Assembly: GCA_016195965.1 (NCBI GenBank)
Contig: JACPYR010000001.1
Coordinates: forward strand, 1 to 49,255
Direction: 5' to 3'
From: Nitrosomonadales bacterium
GTDB taxonomy: Bacteria; Pseudomonadota; Gammaproteobacteria; Burkholderiales; Gallionellaceae
DNA: 49,255 nucleotides
Position numbers and translations under genes: made by a program. Positions 27,181 through 36,533 of the stretch are shown piece after piece (position 1 is the first letter of the stretch; the number at the start of each line of letters is the position of its first letter). Under the pieces are notes generated by a model, which saw only the letters and a program-made list of their open reading frames with translations, ran no database searches and was not told the origin of the DNA.

Positions 27181-28374
27181 TCAGGCGAGCGCCTTGGCGA
27201 TGCGCTCCAGCGCTTTTTTGAGATTGTCCATCGAGGTGGCGAAGGAGAGACGGATATAGCCATCGCTGCCGAATGCCGAGCCGGGCACCACGGCTACCCC
27301 GGCTTCCACCAGCAGATATTCGGACAATGCGATGTCGGTCGCTTCCTTGATGGTGCCCTTCTTGTGCAGCGTGGCGATCGCCCCTCTGGCGTCGGGGAAG
27401 GCGTAGAACGCGCCGCCCGCCATGATGCATTTCAATCCCGGGATCTTGTTCAGTTCGTTTACCACAAACACATGGCGCTCGCGGAACGCCTTGAGCATGG
27501 GCGTGATGCAGCCCTGGTCGCCGTTCAGAGCCGCTTCCGCCGCCACCTGCGAGATCGAAGTCGGGTTGGAAGTGCTTTGCGACTGGACATTCTCCATCGC
27601 GGTGATGATGGCCTCAGGTCCTGCCGCATAGCCGATGCGCCAGCCGGTCATCGCGTAAGCCTTGGATACGCCGTTCAGTACCATGGTGCGCGGATACAGA
27701 TCGGGGCAGGCATTCAGGATGTTGACGAACTTCGCATCGGTCAGCGCAATGTGCTCGTACATGTCGTCGGTCGCGATCAGGATGTTCGGATGGCGGCGCA
27801 ACACCGCGCCCAGCGCCTGCAGGTCTGCCAGCGTATACACCGCGCCGGACGGGTTGCTAGGGCTGTTGATCACCACCATTTTTGTTCTGGGCGTGATCGC
27901 CGCTTCCAGTTGTGCGGGCGTCAGCTTGAAACCCTGCTCGATGCCCGCCTGAACGATTACCGGCTTGCCTTCCGCGATGATCACGATATCTGGGTACGAC
28001 ACCCAATAAGGGGCGGGCACGATCACCTCGTCGCCGGGATCGATCACCGCCAGCGCGAGATTGAAGAAGCTCTGCTTGCCGCCGCAGGAAACCAGGATTT
28101 GTTTCGCGGTATAGTCCAGACCGTTGTCGCGCTTGAACTTGGCGATGATGGCGTTCTTCAGCGTGGGCGTGCCGCCGACGGCGGTGTATTTGGTGAAGCC
28201 CCGGTTGATCGCGGCGATCGCCGCATCCTTGATGTGCTGCGGCGTGTCGAAATCCGGTTCGCCCGCGCCCAGCCCGATGATGTCCTTGCCTTCAGCTTTC
28301 AATTTTGCCGCGCGGGCAGTGACGGCGAGAGTGGGGGAGGGCTTGATGGCTTGTACGCGGGTCGAGAGTTTCAA
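27181..28374 (-). CDS. Pyridoxal-phosphate aminotransferase (aspartate aminotransferase, class I)
   Basis: A 397-residue fold-type I aminotransferase. Family blocks include IIGLGAGEPDFDTPQHIKDA, the SNPSGAVYT stretch that positions substrate, the PLP lysine in NGVSKAYAMTGWRIGYAAG, and the C-terminal arginine region GYIRLSFATS. It interconverts aspartate or related amino acids with 2-oxo acids; prephenate activity is possible in the Ib subgroup. It lies just upstream of the htrA-like gene in the same direction, 22 bp apart. Confidence 0.93.
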   Translation of the reverse strand: MKLSTRVQAIKPSPTLAVTARAAKLKAEGKDIIGLGAGEPDFDTPQHIKDAAIAAINRGFTKYTAVGGTPTLKNAIIAKFKRDNGLDYTAKQILVSCGGKQSFFNLALAVIDPGDEVIVPAPYWVSYPDIVIIAEGKPVIVQAGIEQGFKLTPAQLEAAITPRTKMVVINSPSNPSGAVYTLADLQALGAVLRRHPNILIATDDMYEHIALTDAKFVNILNACPDLYPRTMVLNGVSKAYAMTGWRIGYAAGPEAIITAMENVQSQSTSNPTSISQVAAEAALNGDQGCITPMLKAFRERHVFVVNELNKIPGLKCIMAGGAFYAFPDARGAIATLHKKGTIKEATDIALSEYLLVEAGVAVVPGSAFGSDGYIRLSFATSMDNLKKALERIAKALA

Positions 28375-28472
28375 GATAATTCCTTGCTGATTAATCGTGA
28401 GGGCGAATTATACCCTCGCCGGGGAAAGAGTCGAATCGGGGATATGAAATCCAGGATGGCATCCGGGCAGGC

Positions 28473-28865
28473 TCAAATATTCTTGTTCCAGGGATATTTC
28501 GGCGGCACGAGCAGCCAGGCAATGACCACCAGCATTCCAAATGCCGTGTAAGCAACGGTAAAAACCCAAGGGGGAAAATCATAGAACAGAATCTCATGCA
28601 GCCAATGCTGGATAAAAGAGCCCGAATAAGCGCTGCCGCCCGCCGCTGCTCTGGACCGGCTTTCCCACTCGGTAAGCGTGCACACCATGCCCAGCCAAGC
28701 TTCCGCGATGACGATGCCAATGGCCAGAAGGTGGGCTAACCTGAACCACCAGTTCCTGATCCAATTCCAACGGTCATACTTTCCGAACAGGACTGCAACC
28801 AGCCCGAGCATGACAAAGGCCACGAACAACGCATGTGTGACGAGAATGAAATCAGCCAGGAGCAT
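28473..28865 (-). CDS. DUF2784 membrane protein
   Basis: A small integral membrane protein of about 130 residues from ATG 28865 (MLLADFILVTHALFVAFVML), four membrane helices, matching DUF2784. Conserved elements are the RWNWIRNWWFRLAHLLAIGIV stretch (position about 33-53) and the FIQHWLHEILFYDFPPWVF block. An upstream extension to 28904 has no ribosome site. Function is unknown. The gene stands alone between divergent neighbours. Confidence 0.8.
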   Translation of the reverse strand: MLLADFILVTHALFVAFVMLGLVAVLFGKYDRWNWIRNWWFRLAHLLAIGIVIAEAWLGMVCTLTEWESRSRAAAGGSAYSGSFIQHWLHEILFYDFPPWVFTVAYTAFGMLVVIAWLLVPPKYPWNKNI

Positions 28866-29064
28866 GCCACGCCTGGAGTTACCGCAGGCCGGCCAGGGAA
28901 ACACCGCCGGCTTTTTCGAGTGTAAGCATATTGCCTTGCCCCTGGAGAATGTTATGTGGCCGGGATTATAGCTGTTCGCAGTAATGGCTTGGATTCCATC
29001 GGTAGCAGCAGTTTGCCGATGGAGTGATAATAGCTATTCATGTTCGTTTGTTGTTTACATAATC

Positions 29065-30069
29065 ATGAGACTCGGCATAGACCTCGGCGGCACAAAAATA
29101 GAAATCATCGCGCTCGATGATAATGGCCGCGAACTGTTGCGCCGCCGTGTGCCCACCCCGCAGGGCGATTACTACGAGACCTTGCAGGCCATCGCCGCGC
29201 TGGTTCGCGATGCCGAAGCCGAACTGGGGCAGCGTGGCACGCCAGGTATCGGCACGCCAGGCACGATCTCGCGCGCCACCGGGCGGCTGAAGAACTCCAA
29301 CTCGATCGTGCTCAACAATCAGCCTATCCTGCAAGACCTGGAAGCACTGCTGCAACGCAAGGTCAAGATCAGCAATGACGCAAACTGCTTTGCGCTTTCC
29401 GAAGCGACGGATGGTGCAGCGGCCGGGGCGTCTGTGGTGTTCGGAGTGATCCTCGGCACGGGTGTGGGCGCAGGCATTGTCGTCAACGGCCAGGTGCTGA
29501 CCGGGCCGAACGGGATTGCAGGCGAATGGGGGCACAACCCGCTGCCATGGCCCGAGGCACACGAGCTGCCCGGCCCATCATGCTACTGCGGCAAGCAAGG
29601 CTGTATCGAAACCTTCCTCTCCGGGCCGGGCATGATGAGGTTGCATAATAAAGGATCCGTTCGGCCTGAGCCTGTCGAAGGCATGGATTCCGCATGTGTT
29701 TCGACTGGCTGTGCGTGTGCTGTTGGGGCGAATGCCCCATACAGCCACGGCCTACCTCTTGCGGGTACAACACGAACGGAGGTGGGTAGTCCGGCAGAGA
29801 TCGTGCAGCGCGCGGAGCAGGGCGATGCTGCCTGCGAGCGTAGCTTGCAAACCTACGAGCGCCGCCTCGCGCGCTCCCTCGCACACGTCATCAACATCCT
29901 CGACCCCGACGTCATCGTGCTAGGCGGCGGCATGTCCAACATCGGGCGGCTGTACGCGAACGTGCCGAAGCTGTGGGGTGAGTGGGTGTTCTCGGATCGG
30001 GTGGATACCCGGCTGGTGAAAAACAAGTATGGTGATTCCAGCGGCGTGCGAGGGGCTGCGTGGCTGTAG
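29065..30069 (+). CDS. ROK-family sugar kinase with an in-frame repeat insertion
   Basis: A 334-residue sugar kinase: N-terminal phosphate site [16 protein letters not shown], the EWGHNPLP zinc-histidine block, the zinc cysteines in [12 protein letters not shown], and the C-terminal [12 protein letters not shown]. Fructokinase- or N-acetylmannosamine-kinase-like specificity is likely. The family is normally about 300 residues. Between the zinc motif and the helix starting [12 protein letters not shown], about 40 extra residues occur (from about residue 198), encoded by DNA at 29656-29780 that starts TCCGTTCG and ends CGAACGGA and contains the dispersed CCTGAGCCTGTCGAAGG core. The frame is kept open. 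Activity after insertion is uncertain. Confidence 0.85.
   Translation: MRLGIDLGGTKIEIIALDDNGRELLRRRVPTPQGDYYETLQAIAALVRDAEAELGQRGTPGIGTPGTISRATGRLKNSNSIVLNNQPILQDLEALLQRKVKISNDANCFALSEATDGAAAGASVVFGVILGTGVGAGIVVNGQVLTGPNGIAGEWGHNPLPWPEAHELPGPSCYCGKQGCIETFLSGPGMMRLHNKGSVRPEPVEGMDSACVSTGCACAVGANAPYSHGLPLAGTTRTEVGSPAEIVQRAEQGDAACERSLQTYERRLARSLAHVINILDPDVIVLGGGMSNIGRLYANVPKLWGEWVFSDRVDTRLVKNKYGDSSGVRGAAWL
29656..29780 (+). repeat. Dispersed repeat inserted inside the ROK kinase gene
   Basis: The segment is bounded by TCCGTTCG (29656-29663) and CGAACGGA (29773-29780), and contains GCCTGAGCCTGTCGAAGGC after its left end. The outer arms and core match the repeat at 4109-4143. The middle (about 85 bp) is not shared with that copy. 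It adds residues not expected in ROK kinases. Confidence 0.65.
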
Positions 30070-30075
30070 GCCGTA

Positions 30076-30146
30076 GTAGGTTGGGTGGAGCGTAGCGATA
30101 CCCAACAATCCAGACGATGGGTATCGCGTTGCTCAACCCATCCTAC
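30076..30146. repeat. GTAGGTTGGGT-type inverted repeat
   Basis: Two arms of about 30 bp in inverted orientation: GTAGGTTGGGTGGAGCGTAG... (30076-30105) and ...GCTCAACCCATCCTAC (30116-30146), with a 10-bp gap. The repeat sits directly after the ROK kinase gene. A related, interrupted copy lies at 47774-47872. This type is common in beta- and gammaproteobacteria. Confidence 0.75.
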
Positions 30147-30205
30147 GCTTGCTAGGAGCCGAAGACGAAGCCAACACAGTAATCTTTATTTAATGCGAAT
30201 TGGAA

Positions 30206-30574
30206 TTAGCTTTGTTCCGGTGAGTAATACAGCGTCTTGCCGCACTGCGTGCAGAAATGCTCGCGGTGGAAGGTGCGGTTCATCAGCGCCCGCACATGGA
30301 TGCGGTCGTTGCCGCACACAAAACATGAAACCCGGTTGCCATTCAGATGATCCGGGTGTGCGGACTTGTACCACTCATAGGTCATTTTCTGGAAACGCGA
30401 TAACTGTTTCAGCCAGTAAATGGCGATAGCGGCTGGGAGCAAGACGAATCCTCCACCCCACAGCAGATTGAATGTATTGCCGCTATGTAGGCCGCTTAAC
30501 AATGAAGGCAAGCCGATCACGACAAAGATCGAGCAAAACGCCACGATAAAGATTTTCCGGAAAGTGTATTTCAT
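30206..30574 (-). CDS. Membrane protein with C-terminal zinc ribbon
   Basis: A 122-residue protein from ATG 30574, preceded by GGGAG. Two membrane helices (about 6-26 and 31-52) are followed by a cytoplasmic zinc-ribbon-like tail: SCFVCGNDRIH and HFCTQCGKTLYY, four cysteines in CxxC pairs. Function unknown; such domains often bind RNA or serve as structural zinc sites. It is the last gene of the minus-strand group starting at the TPR gene. Confidence 0.75.
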   Translation of the reverse strand: MKYTFRKIFIVAFCSIFVVIGLPSLLSGLHSGNTFNLLWGGGFVLLPAAIAIYWLKQLSRFQKMTYEWYKSAHPDHLNGNRVSCFVCGNDRIHVRALMNRTFHREHFCTQCGKTLYYSPEQS

Positions 30575-30650
30575 GCAAATGCTCCCGATGGAATGTGGCG
30601 GTGGGGTGAAACGCCCCACGCACGCTGTCCCGGCGCGCAGGGGGCGCTAT

Positions 30651-31184
30651 TCAGAACATATCCGCCTGCCGCTTTTCCTTTGTGACGCGCTCGTTGGACG
30701 ATTGCTGCTGGAAGGCCTGCTTCAAACCATTGGTCAGGTACAGCACCTTCATCTCGAACGACAGATGCGGCGCATCCAGTTCGATGACCGAGTCGCCCTG
30801 CTTCAGCTTTGCGGAAGCGTTTCCTACGAAGGGCACTTCGCTATCCACCAGCTTGTACTTGGCGGAAAGCGCTTTCAGCGTGGGTTTGAAGCTGTCTTTC
30901 GGCAAGGTCATCAGTACGCCCGCCAGTTTGTCCGCGCGGTCGAAAATGAACGTTACCTTGGATAATCCCTCGATGCCCAGCCCGCGGCCATCGCCCTGCA
31001 ACATCCTGCCGCCTGAATATTTGTTGGTTCCCGCATCGGAAAGATCGCTCTTGTCGCCCACCTGCTGTTTCACCTGCGCGTAGGTGGCGACGCCGAGTTC
31101 CTGCCCGAACGGGGCTGCGTTGTTAGCATACGCATGGGCAATTAACGAAAAGAACAGCGAGAGTATGAATACTAAATTTTTCAT
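30651..31184 (-). CDS. Secreted protein of unknown function, 177 residues
   Basis: A signal peptide (MKNLVFILSLFFSLIAHAYA) and a mature domain of about 155 residues with NAAPFGQELGVATYAQVKQQ and GRGLGIEGLSKVTFIFDRAD. I do not recognise the family. It lies 38 bp after the membrane protein gene upstream in the minus-strand group, so it is probably periplasmic and co-expressed with that set. Confidence 0.72.
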   Translation of the reverse strand: MKNLVFILSLFFSLIAHAYANNAAPFGQELGVATYAQVKQQVGDKSDLSDAGTNKYSGGRMLQGDGRGLGIEGLSKVTFIFDRADKLAGVLMTLPKDSFKPTLKALSAKYKLVDSEVPFVGNASAKLKQGDSVIELDAPHLSFEMKVLYLTNGLKQAFQQQSSNERVTKEKRQADMF

Positions 31185-31222
31185 GATTTCCTCATTGAGA
31201 TTTATTTAGTTAAACCTTCGTT

Positions 31223-31765
31223 TTATTTGAAGGACAAAATATGGCATTGACACACATCAACCCAAGCTAGGCTTAGTACAACCGAACCAACGACAAGCGA
31301 AGCCGCAGAACACAAAGTGACTTCTTTTTTCAATTTTTTGTCGGCATCCGGGCTGGCATTAAAAATGTCGGTTTCCCACCGATATATTACCCAAGCAAAT
31401 CCCCCAAAAATTGCTGCGAACAGAAGAAAGCCCAAGGCAGACATTTCACTTACTTTACACAATGCAGAAATAGCCAAGCCGACCGTCACTCCGAAAATTG
31501 ATGCCATCCAGTTCACTATTGATACATTGCGGACCGCTTGTTTGAAAGGAGCTATGTCCATAGAGTGCAAACCAACCAGTCCCGTTACACCAAGCAGAAA
31601 GAAATAACTTCCGGCAAGTAAAAATCCAAGTAGCGAATTCTTCAAAACAGCGTCCAGAAGAAAACCTCCAATATTTTGTCCGAGTAAAGAAAATGCCAAG
31701 CCCAGAATAAACCCAAAAGCAGCATATAGCGTGGGCAAGCTCCAACCTTTCTTCTCCTCCATCAT
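31223..31765 (-). CDS. Polytopic membrane protein of unknown function
   Basis: A 180-residue protein with five or six membrane helices (about 9-30, 32-50, 55-66, 84-104, 110-128 and 150-170). No recognisable domain. The ATG overlaps the stop of the TPR gene by 4 bp (31762-31765), showing coupling. Base composition is AT-richer than neighbouring conserved genes. Confidence 0.72.
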   Translation of the reverse strand: MMEEKKGWSLPTLYAAFGFILGLAFSLLGQNIGGFLLDAVLKNSLLGFLLAGSYFFLLGVTGLVGLHSMDIAPFKQAVRNVSIVNWMASIFGVTVGLAISALCKVSEMSALGFLLFAAIFGGFAWVIYRWETDIFNASPDADKKLKKEVTLCSAASLVVGSVVLSLAWVDVCQCHILSFK

Positions 31766-32685
31766 TTCTCTCCCAGATAGGTGGCAATGCTATTGGCGCT
31801 TTCGATATCGCCAATCTCGCGGTACAGCGCCTCGGCTTTTTCCAGCCATTGGCGCGCTTCGCCAACATTCCGCTTCGGGTTGTCCTTGGTGCTTGTCAGC
31901 CAGCCTAGCCTTTCACAAGCCGCAGCTTCCCAATATTTGTCACCCACCAGACGGATGGCGTTCAGGCCCGCCAGCAACTCTTTTTCTGCTGCCGGGTATT
32001 GTTTGGCTTCGCGCAGGATATCGCCCAGGTTGATCTGCTGATGTGCAGCAGCATGCGCATCGCCGTTGCGGCGATCGATGGCGATGGCCTGGCGCAGCAG
32101 CTTGATCGCCTGCTGGTATTCCTTGCGCTGGCCATGGATCAGCGCGATGTTGTTGAGCGTGCTGGCCTGTTCCGCTTCCGGCTGCATGGCCAGCGCTTCG
32201 CGGTAAAGCTGGAGCGCGCGCTCCAGGTCGCCGCGTTCTTTTACAACCAGTGCCAGATTGTTCAAGGTTATTGCCGAATTTTTTTTGTCGCCCAGTTCGT
32301 GAAAGGCCTTGAGCGCGCGCTGGTCGTACAGCTCGGCGCGATCCAAGTCGCTCAGCCCGGCATAAGTTAAGCCCAGCGAGTTGTATATGACAGCCAGTTC
32401 CTTGGTGGTCTGCGACAGCGCTTCCACGCGCTGTAAGGCGGGCAGCGCATCGCGCGTGCGCCCCATGCTGTTGTAGGCGCGACCCAGGCAGAGCTGGGCG
32501 TAGCGCTCGTCGCTGCGGTCGAGGTTGCCGCGTTGCAGCAACTGCTTAGCCTCGCTTTCGGCACGGGCGTAATCCTGCGCGTCGAGGAAGTTGAAGCAGG
32601 TAGTGGCATCGGCCTGCGCCAGGCCGGGCAGCAGGCTGGCGATGAGGATGGCATGTGGAATAATGTTTTTTTCTATTGTGTACAT
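31762..32685 (-). CDS. Periplasmic TPR-repeat protein
   Basis: A 307-residue protein with a signal peptide from ATG 32685 (MYTIEKNIIPHAILIASLLPGLAQA) and AGGGAG seven bases before it. The mature part is a series of tetratricopeptide units, e.g. ELGDKKNSAITLNNLALVVK, GDLERALQLYREALAMQPEA and EYQQAIKLLRQAIAIDRRNG, across about residues 45-250. TPR proteins act as scaffolds for protein complexes. It leads a minus-strand operon of envelope proteins. Its predicted promoter lies at 32895-32923 and a 13-unit TGCT repeat lies in the leader. Confidence 0.82.
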   Translation of the reverse strand: MYTIEKNIIPHAILIASLLPGLAQADATTCFNFLDAQDYARAESEAKQLLQRGNLDRSDERYAQLCLGRAYNSMGRTRDALPALQRVEALSQTTKELAVIYNSLGLTYAGLSDLDRAELYDQRALKAFHELGDKKNSAITLNNLALVVKERGDLERALQLYREALAMQPEAEQASTLNNIALIHGQRKEYQQAIKLLRQAIAIDRRNGDAHAAAHQQINLGDILREAKQYPAAEKELLAGLNAIRLVGDKYWEAAACERLGWLTSTKDNPKRNVGEARQWLEKAEALYREIGDIESANSIATYLGEK

Positions 32686-32772
32686 CTGATTCTCCCTGAG
32701 TAGTTGAATTCGCGTCTGCAGTGGCATGACGGTTCCATGATGGTTCAGGGAGGTGCGCGCGGGGCGCAGTAT

Positions 32773-32886
<114 letters not shown>

Positions 32887-32894
32887 GGTTGGGC

Positions 32895-32923
32895 AGTATA
32901 GCTATGACCGCAATTGCGGGCAA
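32895..32923 (-). promoter_or_regulatory. Putative sigma-70 promoter of the TPR operon
   Basis: On the minus strand, TTGCCC (32923-32918), a 17-bp spacer, and TATACT (32900-32895). This places a transcription start near 32887, upstream of the microsatellite, so the repeat would be transcribed as part of the leader. Confidence 0.5.
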
Positions 32924-33019
32924 CCGCAGGGCTTCAGGGCTTGATTCCTGTCAACGCAAAATAGCAGAACTTTGAACTTGCAATCAAGCATGCGCCAGCG
33001 AATGCGCATCAGCTTCGCT

Positions 33020-33184
33020 TCAAGGTTTGCTGCTGTTCTCACGCGCAACCTTGGCTATTCTCAAAAAGGCCGCGAGTTCTTCCACCCAGCGTAAACGCTG
33101 TTCCGGCGTAAGCTGGCGAAACGCGCGCAGGCGCTCGTCGCTGACGTAGTAGGTGCGGTCGCCGGGATCGAAGGGCTGGTTCAT
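33020..33184 (-). CDS. 54-residue protein paired with the nucleotidyltransferase
   Basis: An ATG at 33184 overlaps the stop of the nucleotidyltransferase gene (ATGA) and opens a 54-codon frame: MNQPFDPGDRTYYVSDERLR, then helical LTPEQRLRWVEELAAFLRI. The overlap and matching GC content support a real gene. Small proteins of this kind commonly follow DUF6036-type nucleotidyltransferases and may be their partner. No function known. Confidence 0.65.
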   Translation of the reverse strand: MNQPFDPGDRTYYVSDERLRAFRQLTPEQRLRWVEELAAFLRIAKVARENSSKP

Positions 33185-33669
33185 GACTGTTGCTTAATGC
33201 GTTTCAAGTGTTCGATGTCGGACAGGTCTATCGGGCGACCGACGGCTTGTTTGAGGGAGATGAGGTCGTCTATGGCGACGACTCGAACCGGGGTGTTGGC
33301 GACATTGAACACGGTGGCGCGTTGCGCCATGCCGGAAAATTCCACGGGCGGGAACAACAGCACGTCCACGGTCACGCCGGCGAGATCAGGCGTGCGCAAG
33401 GCGAAGGCTTCGAGGTTACGTTCCTTGTGCCACTGGCGCAGCAGCTCTATGTCGTTGAGCGATTCCAGTGGAACAGGGAGGACGGGAGCGAGTTTGAGTT
33501 CTTGTGCGGTTTCGATGAGGTGCGCAAGATTATCCGGGGTCATCGCGACGGTGATGTCCACGTCCATCGTGGCGCGCTCCACGCCGTGCAGCGACACGGC
33601 CAAGCCGCCGATCAGCAGATAATCCACGCGGTGGCGGTCGAGGGTGGAGAAGAGGTCGAGATAGAACAT
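33181..33669 (-). CDS. DUF6036-type nucleotidyltransferase
   Basis: A 162-residue protein of the nucleotidyltransferase fold. The start resembles DUF6036/AbiEii-type proteins: VDYLLIGGLAVSLHGVERAT followed by MDVDITV (the DxD-like metal pair), then conserved VTVDVLLFPPVEF and VVAIDDLISLKQAVGRPIDL blocks. Related enzymes act in abortive infection or toxin-antitoxin modules by adding nucleotides to tRNA or proteins; that role is inference here. It overlaps the next gene by 4 bp, giving a two-gene cassette. Confidence 0.75.
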   Translation of the reverse strand: MFYLDLFSTLDRHRVDYLLIGGLAVSLHGVERATMDVDITVAMTPDNLAHLIETAQELKLAPVLPVPLESLNDIELLRQWHKERNLEAFALRTPDLAGVTVDVLLFPPVEFSGMAQRATVFNVANTPVRVVAIDDLISLKQAVGRPIDLSDIEHLKRIKQQS

Positions 33670-33706
33670 GACGCTAGTCTACTCAATGTTGGCATGGTGA
33701 ACAATG

Positions 33707-33724
33707 TTACAGGTTTGCCTGTAA
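33707..33724 (+). promoter_or_regulatory. Palindrome on the uvrB promoter
   Basis: A perfect 7-bp inverted repeat TTACAGG-tttg-CCTGTAA lies 16 bp before the uvrB start and overlaps a possible -10 box TAAAAT (33722-33727). uvrB is a usual SOS gene, so this may be a damage-response operator, though its CAGG/CCTG polarity differs from the classical CTGT-N8-ACAG LexA box. Confidence 0.5.
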
Positions 33725-33739
33725 AATGCGCCCCTCACC

Positions 33740-35764
<2,025 letters not shown>

Positions 35765-35815
35765 GACGTAGCGCCTAGTGTAGTGTTGCATTCTGTTTGG
35801 AACTTAACTTCTCCA

Positions 35816-35885
35816 GTGGGAGCGGCTTTAGCCGCGATTGGTCGCTCGAGTTCACTGTCCGCATCGCGGCTAAAGCCGCTCCCAC
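35816..35885. repeat. REP-type palindrome (GTGGGAGCGGCTTTAGCCGCGAT)
   Basis: Two perfect 23-bp arms in inverted orientation (35816-35838 and 35863-35885) separated by 24 bp. This is the widely dispersed GTGGGAGCGGCTTTAGCCGCG element. It lies between the convergent uvrB and ankyrin genes, and the ankyrin gene's last codons and stop are inside its right arm. Confidence 0.88.
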
Positions 35886-36457
35886 AAAGGACTTCGAACC
35901 AGGGCCGATGCGCCGCGTTTGAGCAGCATCTCGACTGCTTCCAGATTGCCTTTTTGCGCCGCGCTCATCAGCGGCGTGATGCCCTGTTCGGATGGGGCGT
36001 CTAGGTCGAAGTCGAAGCTCAGCACGGATTTGATGTGGGGCAGGTTATCGCGTTCGATAGCCTTGATCAGCGCGGTTGTCGCGTCGGGGTTGGGCGCGGA
36101 TTTCTTTTTGGGCTCCAAACCGGTGGGCAGCAATTTTAAACCGTAATTCAGCAAGTACACGCAGATCAATGCGATCAAGGTCGCCATGAAAATTTCGCGG
36201 CTCAATCCGTATCGTTCAGCCCAGGTGTCGGGCAGGTTGGAGCCGATGATGAGGAGCGTGAAAAGCAGAAAAAAGAAAAATCGCACATACAGCATCAGTG
36301 CGAGCATGACCAGCAGCCCCAGTATGGGCATGATGACGCCGGGGTCGATATGCCATTCGGCCAGAACAGGCGCTGGAAGATTGCTGAGCAGCGCCATTGC
36401 ACCGACCAGGCTGAGCAGAGTCCATTCGCGAATTTGCTTTTGTTTGACGATGTCCAT
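35870..36457 (-). CDS. Membrane protein with ankyrin repeats, 3' end overwritten by a REP element
   Basis: A protein of about 195 residues from ATG 36457 (MDIVKQKQIREWTLLSLVGA). Three or four membrane helices (about 12-30, 42-65 and 84-105) are followed by two ankyrin units (TTALIKAIERDNLPHIKSVL and TPLMSAAQKGNLEAVEMLLK). After the second unit (LLKRGAS) the reading frame enters the REP palindrome, and its last eleven residues and TAG stop (ALVRSPLWERL*) come from it. Ankyrin arrays normally end with a complete unit, so the protein is probably truncated. Confidence 0.75.
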   Translation of the reverse strand: MDIVKQKQIREWTLLSLVGAMALLSNLPAPVLAEWHIDPGVIMPILGLLVMLALMLYVRFFFFLLFTLLIIGSNLPDTWAERYGLSREIFMATLIALICVYLLNYGLKLLPTGLEPKKKSAPNPDATTALIKAIERDNLPHIKSVLSFDFDLDAPSEQGITPLMSAAQKGNLEAVEMLLKRGASALVRSPLWERL

Positions 36458-36533
36458 AATGTTTTGGGGTATGAATATCGGACTTGAAATGTACCGCATT
36501 TGGCCTTCGTTTGCACCGTGGAGCGATAAATAA

